DNA from: Bifidobacterium saguini DSM 23967
GTDB lineage: Bacteria > Actinomycetota > Actinomycetes > Actinomycetales > Bifidobacteriaceae
Direction of reading: 5' to 3'
NCBI RefSeq assembly: GCF_000741715.1
Contig: NZ_JGZN01000013.1
Span: 62,001 to 126,000 of the forward strand
DNA: 64,000 nucleotides
A program made the position numbers and the translations under genes. Within the stretch, counting starts at the first letter, position 1. Each line of letters starts with the position of its first letter. The notes beneath the pieces were generated by a model. The model worked only from the letters and a program-made list of their open reading frames with translations, was not told the DNA's origin and did not search any database. This document shows, piece by piece, positions 56,514-64,000 of this stretch.

Positions 56514-56525
56514 GTAACCGGTCAC
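56514..56525. promoter_or_regulatory. LacI-type operator, imperfect copy
   Basis: GTAACCGGTCAC differs by one base from the palindrome at 50890-50901. It is between the beta-helix gene and the third LacI gene. Confidence 0.5.
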
Positions 56526-56680
56526 AAAAATGACAAAAGAGGGGTGTCACGATACTGAACAGCACCACGATTGTTGGACTGAAGTAATTCAGATTCGATG
56601 ATCGGAGGTGCGGTTCAAAACGAGCAATGTAACGATAAACCACCTTGTTTTGTATATTGGTGAACAGCAAAGGGGTTTCT

Positions 56681-57727
56681 ATGGTCACCATGAAAGATGT
56701 CGGGCGCGAGGCCGGAGTCTCCGCAATGACGGTTTCCAACGTGCTGCGCGGCAATACGAACGTCACGCCGGAGACGGCACAACGCGTCCGTGAAGCTGCC
56801 GACAAGCTTCATTACCGACTCAACACCACCAGCCTGTCTGCCCGCAGCCTGCGCGTTTCCACCAGCCGTGGCAGTCGTAATTTCGGCACCATTGGGCTCG
56901 CTATTTTCGAGCTGGACCGACCATACCCTTCCCAGCTTGCTTCGCTCATCTCCCAAGCAGCGGAAAAACGCGGCTACCAGACCGTGGTGCAGGAGACCCG
57001 AATCAATGCGGATAATGAGCGTTCCATTATCGAACGAGTCTCCAATCAGTTCTGCGATGGCCTGATTTTCAGCTCCAGCAGGCTATCCGCAGCGGAAATC
57101 GAGCAGCTGTCCAATCATCGACCGACCGTGCTGTTGGATGATGATCGACCGCAGCAGGATATCGATACGATCTTGACACCGAGCGAAGCTGGAGCACGGG
57201 CTGCTATCGAATACTTGTGGAGTACCGGAAAACGGCACATTGGCATCGTTGGTGGTGTGTACGAGAGTGCTGACAATAATGAGATGTCCGATTCCAATGA
57301 CACCCGTCACCGTCGTTTGAGGGGCTGCCGTAACGCTTTTGCACAGTTTGGCGTGGATTGGGCGGATGTGCCGATGATTGACGCGCCTTGGAATGATGCG
57401 GATGCATGCAAGGCCATTGCCGCAAATGCGGACTTGGTGCGCTCCTGCGATGCCCTGTTCTGTATGACTGATACCACCGCATTCGGCGTGATTCGCGGAC
57501 TGAAGGATATTGGTCTAAGCGTGCCCGACGATATTGCGGTAATGGGCTTCGATGGCATCGAAATGGGAGCCATTATGACGCCCTCGCTGACCACGGTGGC
57601 CGTGGATATCCCAATGGTGGCGCAAAAGGCCGTCGACATGCTCATCGAACGTATAGACGATGAATCCGACCGCAAACGCCAACGCATCGTAGCCAACTTC
57701 CACATCGCCCACCGCGAATCCGCCTAG
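56681..57727 (+). CDS. LacI family regulator
   Basis: The 348-residue product has an HTH (MVTMKDVGREAGVSAMTVSNVL) and an effector domain with IGIVGGVYES and VMGFDGIEMGAIMTPSLTTVAV. The N-terminus is close in style to the LacI at 21347, also beginning MVT-KDVG. AAAGGGG precedes the ATG at 56681. It is divergent from the beta-helix protein gene, which it may control through the palindromes between them. Its stop lies in a short duplication of GCCTAGGAATCG. Confidence 0.92.
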   Translation: MVTMKDVGREAGVSAMTVSNVLRGNTNVTPETAQRVREAADKLHYRLNTTSLSARSLRVSTSRGSRNFGTIGLAIFELDRPYPSQLASLISQAAEKRGYQTVVQETRINADNERSIIERVSNQFCDGLIFSSSRLSAAEIEQLSNHRPTVLLDDDRPQQDIDTILTPSEAGARAAIEYLWSTGKRHIGIVGGVYESADNNEMSDSNDTRHRRLRGCRNAFAQFGVDWADVPMIDAPWNDADACKAIAANADLVRSCDALFCMTDTTAFGVIRGLKDIGLSVPDDIAVMGFDGIEMGAIMTPSLTTVAVDIPMVAQKAVDMLIERIDDESDRKRQRIVANFHIAHRESA

Positions 57728-57771
57728 GAATCGGCCTAGGAATCGGCTTCCAGCCGATGCTGATAATAGAA

Positions 57772-57797
57772 AAGCGGCTCCGGGGAGCCGCTTTTCT
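57772..57797. terminator. Terminator between LacI and DUF3566 genes
   Basis: AAGCGGCTC and GAGCCGCTT form a 9-bp stem with a four-base loop, with A and T runs on the two sides. Confidence 0.8.
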
Positions 57798-57818
57798 ATA
57801 GCTTGTGTTGGACGCGAA

Positions 57819-58379
57819 TCAGTCGTCGCCCAGGGTCAGGTGCACGCCGCCGACCAGGGAGCTGACCACGTTGTAGATCAGCGCGATGATGGTGGTCAGC
57901 AGGGTGAAGAGCACCACTTCCACGATGGAGAAGATGGTCATACCGGAGACCACGGTGGTCAGGGACAGCACGTTCTTCAGATCGAAGTCAGCGTTCAAAC
58001 CGGTGGCGGACACGATCTGGGTGAGCTGGTTGAACACGCCAACGGCATCCAGCAGCAGCCACACAATCGCGGCAGCCACAATCTGAATGATGGCACCAGC
58101 AATGGAAAGCATGAACGACACCTTGGCCACGGACCAAGCGTCCACGCGGGTCAGAGACAGGCTCATACGGCGGGCGCGCGGAGTGCGGCGCACATTCGGG
58201 CGCGAGGTGGTTGGAGTGCTGCCGTTCGGCAGAGCGGACTCCTCCGGATCGCTGGATACAGAACGTGCCACACGCGGAGCACCCTGATGAGAGCCGATCA
58301 GCGGCTCGACGGGTTCGTTCGCTGGGGTTACGGCTGCGGGCTGAATAACCGGCTCGTTGCCTTCGAGATTCTCGCTCAT
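57819..58379 (-). CDS. DUF3566 family membrane protein
   Basis: The 186-residue product has a disordered Pro/Ser-rich head, then the conserved ARRMSLSLTRVDAWSVAKVSFMLSIAGAI with a first membrane segment (about 87-110) and a second (about 147-172). It ends with YNVVSSLVGGVHLTLGDD. DUF3566 genes regularly follow gyrA in actinobacteria, as here. Its role is unknown. AAGGAG lies close before the ATG. The gap to gyrA is 69 bases, so co-transcription is likely. Confidence 0.92.
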   Translation of the reverse strand: MSENLEGNEPVIQPAAVTPANEPVEPLIGSHQGAPRVARSVSSDPEESALPNGSTPTTSRPNVRRTPRARRMSLSLTRVDAWSVAKVSFMLSIAGAIIQIVAAAIVWLLLDAVGVFNQLTQIVSATGLNADFDLKNVLSLTTVVSGMTIFSIVEVVLFTLLTTIIALIYNVVSSLVGGVHLTLGDD

Positions 58380-58448
58380 CGTTTCTCCTTAAACAGGCTA
58401 TTGGTAGCCTCTGCTGTTAGAGAGGCTACCAGCTTTTCAGGACGCGGC

Positions 58449-61136
58449 TCACGCCTCGTCCGTGTTGTTCACATTCTCGCCGGATTGCGGGGTTTCAGCG
58501 GCTTCACCGGACTGTGCAGCCTCAGTGGATTCCTCTTCCGGCTCGTCCTTTTCCTCGTTACGAGCGATGGAGAGGATTCCGTCGCCCTTGTCTGGCTTGG
58601 CGAAGGTTACGCCCTGCGTGGTGCGGCCAGTGCGGTTGACTTCGTTCACGTTGGAGCGAATCACCTTGCCGGACTTCATGATGGCCATAACCTGATCGTC
58701 TTCGGAAACCACCAGAGCACCCACCAGGGAGCCACGGCCTTCAACCAGCTGAACTGCCTTCACACCAAGGCCATTACGGCCCTGCAGACGGTATTCCGAA
58801 ATGGCGGTGCGCTTGGCGAAGCCTTCGTTGGTGACCACGAACAGGTCCTTGTCGGAATCGTTCGGCACCACATCCATAGCCAGCAGGTTGTCGCCTTCAC
58901 GGAACTTCATGCCCTGCACGCCTGCGGTCTGGCGGCCCATCGGTCGCAGCTGATCGTCATCAGCCTGGAACTTCAGGCTCATGCCGAGCTTGGAGACCAG
59001 GATGATGTCATCCTCGGCGTTGCACAGTGCGGCACCGATCAGCTCGTCAGCGTTCTCGCCGTTTTCGTCGGCCATCAGACGCACGGCGATCAGACCGCCC
59101 TGACGTGGGGAGTCGTATTCGGCCAGCGGCGTCTTCTTGACCTTGCCGGAGCGGGTGGCGAGCACCAAGTACTTAGCCACCTCGTAGTTCGGGATGGACA
59201 GCACGGCCTGAATCTGCTCGTCCGGAGCGAACTGCAGTAGGTTGGCCACATGCTGGCCCTTGGAATCACGAGAGCCCTCGGGCAGCTCGTATGCCTTGAT
59301 GCGGTACACGCGACCCTTGTTGGTGAAGAACAGCAGCCAGTTGTGCGTGGAGGTCAGGAAGAAGTGATCGACCACGTCATCCTCGCGCAGCTTGGTGCCC
59401 TTGATGCCCTTGCCGCCGCGGTGCTGGGCGCGGTATTCGTCGGCCTTGGTGCGCTTGATGAAACCGGAGTGGGTTACGGTAACCACCACGTTCTCTTCAG
59501 CGATCAGGTCTTCAACGTTCATCTCGCCGGAGAACGGCAGGATCTTGGTGCGGCGTTCGTCGCCGTACTTGGCCACAATCTCATCGAGCTCGTCGCCGAT
59601 GATCTTGCGCTGGCGTTCCGGACGGGCCAGGATATCGATGTAATCGGCGATCTTGCGCTGCAGTTCCTCATGCTCGTTGACGATCTTGTCGCGGTTCATG
59701 CGGGTCAGCGTGCGCAGCTGCATGGCCAGAATGGCATCGGCCTGTACCTGATCGATGTCGAGCAGCTGCATCAAGCCGGTACGAGCGGTATCCGTGTCTT
59801 CAGAGGCTCGAATCAAGGCAATGACCTCGTCGAGCATGTCAAGGGCCTTCAGATAGCCCTGCAGGATGTGATCGCGCTCTTCAGCCTCACGCTTCAGGTA
59901 TGCGGTACGGCGAGCAATCACGTCAAGCTGGTGATCCACCCAGTGACGAATGAATGCATCCAGAGACAGCGTACGCGGCACACCGTCGACCAATGCCAGC
60001 ATGTTGGCACCAAAGGTCTGCTGCAGCTGGGAGTGCTTGTACAGGTTGTTCAGCACCACCTTCGGCACAGCATCGCGCTTCAGCACAAGCACAAGGCGCT
60101 GGCCGGTACGACCGGAGGTTTCATCGCGCATGTCGGCGATGCCCTGAATCTTGCCATCACGCACAGCCTCGCGAATGGAGACGACCAAGCGGTCCGGATT
60201 CACCTGATACGGCAGCTCGGTGACCACCAGGCACATACGGCCGTTGATTTCCTCAGTGTTGACCACGGCACGCATGGTGATGAGGCCACGGCCTGTACGG
60301 TAGGCCTGTTCGATGCCCTTGTGGCCGAGAATGGTGGCTCCAGTGGGGAAGTCCGGTCCCTTGATGATGCGGATCAAGTTCTCCAGCAGCTCTTCACGGC
60401 TGGCATCCGGATGCTCCAGCGCCCAATGCACGCCTTCAGCCACTTCGCGCATGTTGTGCGGCGGAATGTTGGTGGCCATACCGACTGCGATACCTGCGGA
60501 ACCGTTGACCAGCAGGTTCGGGAAGCGGGCCGGCAGCACGGTCGGCTCTTGGGTCTTGCCATCGTAGTTCGGCACGAAATCGACGGTGTCCTTGTCGATG
60601 TCGCGCACCATTTCCATAGCCAGCGGAGCCATACGGCATTCGGTGTAACGCATGGCTGCTGCGGGATCGTCACCGGGGGAGCCGAAGTTGCCCTGACCAT
60701 CGACCAGCAGGTAGCGCATCGACCAGGACTGTGCCATACGCACGAGGGTGTCGTAGATGGCGGCATCACCGTGCGGGTGGTACTTACCCATCACATCGCC
60801 CACGACACGGGAGCACTTGTTGTAGCCACGGTCCGGGCGGTAGCCGCCGTCGTACATGGCGTACACCACACGGCGGTGCACCGGCTTCATACCGTCGCGC
60901 ACATCCGGCAGTGCACGCTCCACGATCACGGAGAGTGCGTAGGCCAGGTAGGATTCACGCATTTCCTGCTGCAGATCCTTGCGCTGGATGCGTTCTCCAG
61001 TCATCAGACCGTAATCGGTGTTGTCCGCTTCCTGCGGGCTCAACGGCTCCATAGAGCCGTCCGGAACGAACTGCTCGTCGGCGCCGTCGGTGTTGTCGTT
61101 GACACCGCCCGGGGTGTTATTTGTTTCGTCTGCCAC
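58449..61136 (-). CDS. gyrA: DNA gyrase subunit A
   Basis: GyrA cuts and rejoins DNA to introduce negative supercoils. The 895-residue product starts at GTG (61136) with AAAGGAATGG upstream. Visible parts are the [20 protein letters not shown], the active-site Tyr164 in AAMRYTECR, and the C-terminal beta-pinwheel repeats with a GyrA box RQGG. Ala125 occupies the E. coli Ser83 position and Asp129 the Asp87 position. An acidic N-terminal extension (about 1-45) and C-terminal tail are longer than in E. coli. Confidence 0.98.
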   Translation of the reverse strand: MADETNNTPGGVNDNTDGADEQFVPDGSMEPLSPQEADNTDYGLMTGERIQRKDLQQEMRESYLAYALSVIVERALPDVRDGMKPVHRRVVYAMYDGGYRPDRGYNKCSRVVGDVMGKYHPHGDAAIYDTLVRMAQSWSMRYLLVDGQGNFGSPGDDPAAAMRYTECRMAPLAMEMVRDIDKDTVDFVPNYDGKTQEPTVLPARFPNLLVNGSAGIAVGMATNIPPHNMREVAEGVHWALEHPDASREELLENLIRIIKGPDFPTGATILGHKGIEQAYRTGRGLITMRAVVNTEEINGRMCLVVTELPYQVNPDRLVVSIREAVRDGKIQGIADMRDETSGRTGQRLVLVLKRDAVPKVVLNNLYKHSQLQQTFGANMLALVDGVPRTLSLDAFIRHWVDHQLDVIARRTAYLKREAEERDHILQGYLKALDMLDEVIALIRASEDTDTARTGLMQLLDIDQVQADAILAMQLRTLTRMNRDKIVNEHEELQRKIADYIDILARPERQRKIIGDELDEIVAKYGDERRTKILPFSGEMNVEDLIAEENVVVTVTHSGFIKRTKADEYRAQHRGGKGIKGTKLREDDVVDHFFLTSTHNWLLFFTNKGRVYRIKAYELPEGSRDSKGQHVANLLQFAPDEQIQAVLSIPNYEVAKYLVLATRSGKVKKTPLAEYDSPRQGGLIAVRLMADENGENADELIGAALCNAEDDIILVSKLGMSLKFQADDDQLRPMGRQTAGVQGMKFREGDNLLAMDVVPNDSDKDLFVVTNEGFAKRTAISEYRLQGRNGLGVKAVQLVEGRGSLVGALVVSEDDQVMAIMKSGKVIRSNVNEVNRTGRTTQGVTFAKPDKGDGILSIARNEEKDEPEEESTEAAQSGEAAETPQSGENVNNTDEA

Positions 61137-61174
61137 TTATTACCATTCCTTTGGTGTTTTAAAAAGCTCAAACG

Positions 61175-61227
61175 TGGTCTCTCCCCGTCACCGCTTCACG
61201 GTGACATTTCCCTCATCAGAGGGAGAC
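61175..61227. repeat. 'gagggag' family repeat between gyrB and gyrA
   Basis: GTGGTCTCTCCCCGTCACCG, CACGGTGAC and CCCTCATCAGAGGGAG match the end of the element at 26.2 kb. It forms a hairpin CCGTCACCG-TTCA-CGGTGAC and a second CCCTC-ATCA-GAGGG. Confidence 0.65.
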
Positions 61228-61238
61228 TGGAGATTCCG

Positions 61239-63329
61239 TCAGGCGTCAATCCAGCGGACGTTCTTGGCGTTGCGTTGGATGAAGAGTCGGCGGGGTTCCA
61301 CTTCGTCGCCCATCAGCATGGAGAAGGTCTCGTCAGCGGCTGCGGCGTCTTCGATGTGCACCTGCTTGAGGATGCGGTGTTCAGGGTCCATAGTGGTTTC
61401 CCACAGCTCCTGGTAGCTCATCTCGCCCAGACCCTTGTAGCGCTGGATGCCTTCGCCCTTGGGCAGCTGACGACCAGCGGCCTTGCCTTCGGCGAGCACG
61501 CGGTCGCGCTCGGCATCGGTGTAGACGAAGTCGTGCGGGCCCTTGGTCCACTTCAGTCGGTACAGCGGCGGCATGGCCACGTACACGTAGCCTGCGGTGA
61601 TCATCGGGCGCATGTAGCGGAAGAACAGGGTCAGATTCAGCGTGGCGATGTGGGCACCATCCACATCAGCATCGGCCATGATGATGACCTTGTGATAGCG
61701 AACCTTGGAGATGTCGAAGTCCTCACCATAGCCGCCGCCGACCGCGGTGATCAGCGATTCAATGGTGTCGGACTTCATCATGCGGTCCAGGCTGGCACGC
61801 TCGGTGTTCAAAATCTTGCCTCGAAGCGGCAGAATGGCCTGGGTGATCGGGTTACGGCCCTGAATGGCGGAGCCACCTGCGGAATCACCCTCCACGATGA
61901 ACAGCTCGCACTCCTCAGGATTCGAGGACTGGCAGTCCTTGAGCTTGTCCGGCATGCCGGCGGACTCGAAGATGGACTTGCGACGAGTGTTCTCACGAGC
62001 CTTCTTCGCGGCCAGACGGGCGCGAGAGGCCTCGATGGCCTTCTGGATGATGTTCTTGGCCTCAGCCGGGTGGGAGTCGAACCAATCGCCGAGCTTGTCG
62101 GTCATCACGCGCTGCACGAAGGTCTTTGCTTCGGAGTTGCCGAGCTTGGTCTTGGTCTGGCCTTCGAACTGCGGGTTGGTGAGCTTGACGGAGATTACGG
62201 CGGTCAGGCCTTCGCGCACATCGTCACCGGAGAGGTTCTCGTCCTTGTCTTTGAGGATGCTCTTCTCGCGTGCGTAACGGTTGACCAGCGAAGTCAGCGC
62301 TGCACGGAAGCCTTCCTCGTGGGTGCCGCCTTCGGTGGTGGAGATGGTGTTGGCGAAGGTGTGCACAGCCTCGGAGTAGGCGGTGGTCCACTGCATAGCC
62401 AGTTCGGCGGAAATGCCGAGCTTCAGATCCTCGGCTTCAAAGCTGATGACTTCTTCCTCAACCGGGTTGGCCTTGCGGGACTTGACCAGATAATCCACGT
62501 AATCCTTGATACCGTTCAGGTACTGGTAGGTCACGGTCTGGTGGGTTTCGCCGGCTTCCGGCGCATTGTCTCCAGCCACTTCATCGCCGGCCTGATCAGG
62601 TTCACGCAGGTCGGTCAGGCTGATCTTCAGGCCCTTGTTCAGGAAGGCCATCTGCTGGAAGCGGGAACGCAACGTTTCGAAGTCATAGACCGTGGTCTCA
62701 AAGATCTTCGGATCGGCCCAGAAGGTCACGGAAGTACCGGTGGACTCGCCTTCAGCCATCGGCTCACCCTGCTTCAGCGGAGCGGTGGGGTGCTGGTCGA
62801 TGTAGGTCTGGGTCCAGTGGAAGCCCTGGCGGCGCACTTCGATGTCCACGCGAGTGGAGAGTGCGTTCACCACGGAGATGCCCACGCCGTGCAGACCACC
62901 GGAGACTGCATAGCCGCCACCGCCGAACTTGCCGCCGGCGTGCAGCTTGGTCATCACGGTTTCCACACCGGAGACGCCTTCGCCGGGCACTTCGTCAACC
63001 GGGATGCCTCGGCCGTCGTCGACTACGCGAATGCCGTTGTCCGGCAGAATGGTGACTTCAATGTGGCTGGCGTATCCGGCCAATGCTTCATCAACTGAGT
63101 TGTCGACGATCTCATAGACCAAGTGGTGCAGGCCTCGCGGGCCAGTGGAGCCGATGTACATACCCGGGCGGATACGCACGGCTTCCAAGCCTTCCAACAC
63201 CCTTAGATCAGAGGCCTCATAATGTTCGGGGGCCATAGATTCGTCGAGTTCGCCTTCAGTGAGTTCCGCATTATTGATATGCTCTGCAGCCGCCTTCAGC
63301 TGCTCCTCTTTGCTGGTTTCGTCTGCCAA
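61239..63329 (-). CDS. gyrB: DNA gyrase subunit B
   Basis: GyrB supplies ATP hydrolysis for supercoiling. Motifs include EIVDNSVDEA, the ATP-binding GRGIPVDE and GLHGVG, and the Toprim EGDSAGGSA with DADVDGAHI. I start at TTG (63329), because GGAAGGAA lies five bases upstream, giving a start ADETSKEEQ parallel to GyrA's ADETNN. An ATG further up (63407) is in frame but lacks a ribosome site and similarity. The product is 696 residues. The gap to the DUF721 gene is about 165 bases. Confidence 0.97.
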   Translation of the reverse strand: MADETSKEEQLKAAAEHINNAELTEGELDESMAPEHYEASDLRVLEGLEAVRIRPGMYIGSTGPRGLHHLVYEIVDNSVDEALAGYASHIEVTILPDNGIRVVDDGRGIPVDEVPGEGVSGVETVMTKLHAGGKFGGGGYAVSGGLHGVGISVVNALSTRVDIEVRRQGFHWTQTYIDQHPTAPLKQGEPMAEGESTGTSVTFWADPKIFETTVYDFETLRSRFQQMAFLNKGLKISLTDLREPDQAGDEVAGDNAPEAGETHQTVTYQYLNGIKDYVDYLVKSRKANPVEEEVISFEAEDLKLGISAELAMQWTTAYSEAVHTFANTISTTEGGTHEEGFRAALTSLVNRYAREKSILKDKDENLSGDDVREGLTAVISVKLTNPQFEGQTKTKLGNSEAKTFVQRVMTDKLGDWFDSHPAEAKNIIQKAIEASRARLAAKKARENTRRKSIFESAGMPDKLKDCQSSNPEECELFIVEGDSAGGSAIQGRNPITQAILPLRGKILNTERASLDRMMKSDTIESLITAVGGGYGEDFDISKVRYHKVIIMADADVDGAHIATLNLTLFFRYMRPMITAGYVYVAMPPLYRLKWTKGPHDFVYTDAERDRVLAEGKAAGRQLPKGEGIQRYKGLGEMSYQELWETTMDPEHRILKQVHIEDAAAADETFSMLMGDEVEPRRLFIQRNAKNVRWIDA

Positions 63330-63494
63330 CAGGCTTCCTTCCGTAACTACCAGGTCAGCCTTGCAAATTTCGTCTTTTGCAGGGGCGATATGGCTTAAGA
63401 AGCCCATAAAGGGCTCTTCTAGCCTTTTGACCATACTGCATGTGATTTTACTCGTTTAGCACGACGAGCGCCATAGCGAGGCTTTTATTGCCTT

Positions 63495-63974
63495 CTACTT
63501 CCTTCTGGCCCATTTGCGCGAATATCCCACGGCCGGACCGGTCACGCGTATCTCGTTGATGGTCAATCCTTTGAGATTGCCGTGGATGGTTTCAGTCAGC
63601 TGTGGAATCAGATACGTCAGCTGAGTGGCCCAGACCGTGGATTCGGCACGAATGGTCAGCACACCGCCGCTGAAGTCGGCCACAGCTGAATGCGCAGCGA
63701 CGCCTGGGCCTACTACTTGGTCCCAATGGTTGCGCAACTGCGCCAGTTTCAGGTTCGTACTCCACACACCATTGCCGGCGATGGTAGACATCACATTGCC
63801 GAGTTCAGTGGGATCGCGCCCGGGCTTACCGAAGTTTTCGATGGCTTCTTCACGTCTCTGCTGAAGATGCTGACGATCATTCAGTAGTGCTCCACGTCGT
63901 GAGATTCGTTCAAAGACTTCGCGGGCCAGCTTGGTCTGGTCAAGATGCAGGCGAAAAGCCACTGGCGGAATCAT
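63495..63974 (-). CDS. dciA: DciA-like protein (DUF721)
   Basis: DciA helps load the replicative helicase at the origin in bacteria lacking DnaC. The 159-residue product has a basic head (FERISRRGALLNDRQHLQQRREE) and the DUF721 core (GNVMSTIAGNGVW, LRNHWDQVVGPGVAAHSAVADFSGGVLTIRAESTVWATQLTYLIPQLTETIHGNL). Position between recF and gyrB is the rule in actinobacteria. The ATG overlaps the stop of the preceding frame (ATGA). Confidence 0.9.
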   Translation of the reverse strand: MIPPVAFRLHLDQTKLAREVFERISRRGALLNDRQHLQQRREEAIENFGKPGRDPTELGNVMSTIAGNGVWSTNLKLAQLRNHWDQVVGPGVAAHSAVADFSGGVLTIRAESTVWATQLTYLIPQLTETIHGNLKGLTINEIRVTGPAVGYSRKWARRK

Positions 63975-64000
63975 GCTCGCACCTGCTGTACCAAATCAGC
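63971..64000 (-). CDS. recF: C-terminal end of a probable RecF (partial)
   Basis: The minus strand from the window edge reads ADLVQQVRA followed by TGA, which overlaps the dciA start by ATGA. Only nine codons are visible. The call rests on the usual recF-dciA-gyrB-gyrA order, not on this short peptide. Confidence 0.5.
   Translation of the reverse strand, partial: ADLVQQVRA

Noticed and set aside
59250..63098. 1282-codon plus-strand open frame opposite gyrA and gyrB
   Set aside because: It is a codon-bias shadow of the gyrase genes, without ribosome site or recognisable domain.

Overview
The window looks like part of a Bifidobacterium chromosome (Actinomycetota). The DNA is moderately GC-rich. 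It carries actinobacterial marker genes (CrgA, DUF881, class E sortase, DUF3566, DUF3073, bacterial SCP-like protein) and sugar-centred metabolism typical of bifidobacteria: LacZ, GH20 hexosaminidase, gluconate catabolism feeding pentose phosphate, PEP carboxylase and LacI-type local regulators. The species cannot be fixed from the sequence alone. No phage, IS transposase, CRISPR array or rRNA operon was seen.

Both ends are halves of the gene block that usually surrounds an actinobacterial replication origin. The left end (1-4.9 kb) has an amidotransferase (trpG/pabA), class E sortase, DUF881, crgA and a rhomboid protease. Between crgA and the rhomboid gene lies a dense cluster of DnaA boxes (3230-3670), a strong oriC candidate. 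The right end (57.8-64 kb) has DUF3566, gyrA, gyrB, a DciA/DUF721 gene and the last codons of a probable recF. In many actinobacteria these two halves are nearly adjacent; here about 53 kb separates them.

The material between is mostly stable metabolic and housekeeping cargo. At 5-10 kb are glgP, an SCP-like gene, DUF3073 and trpS. At 9.9-12.5 kb is a membrane protein / winged-helix regulator / amidohydrolase operon with a promoter overlapped by two operator-like palindromes. At 12.7-24.2 kb are a lone DUF559-type nuclease-like protein, putP, thrE, ppc, a LacI regulator and an OFA-family MFS transporter. At 24.3-31.4 kb are a domain-rearranged AhpF/thioredoxin reductase with AhpC, a carbonic anhydrase, an AAA ATPase under a promoter made of 10-bp tandem repeats, a CBS-domain membrane protein and Dps. 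At 31.5-35.7 kb is a gluconate locus (gntP-gntK-gnd with divergent gntR). At 35.7-43.8 kb are a zinc peptidase, GH20, tRNA-Ile and tRNA-Ala, an OafA-type acyltransferase, a DUF5692 membrane protein and gdhA.

The region at 43.9-57.7 kb is the most accessory-looking. It holds a sortase-anchored pectinesterase, a GH2 beta-galactosidase, three LacI regulators and a 1400-residue sortase-anchored right-handed beta-helix protein, with several LacI-style palindromes between them. I read it as a plant- or host-glycan utilisation locus. The class E sortase at 0.5-1.8 kb is one possible anchoring enzyme.

Intergenic DNA contains several repeat families: a 'gagggag' inverted-repeat family (26.2, 31.5, 33.1 and 61.2 kb), a 40-bp tandem/inverted repeat (13.8-14.0 kb), a 33-bp-stem hairpin (21.1 kb) and a conserved 50-bp motif at 3.7 and 27.1 kb. 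All functional calls come from reading translated sequence by eye; no database search was run.
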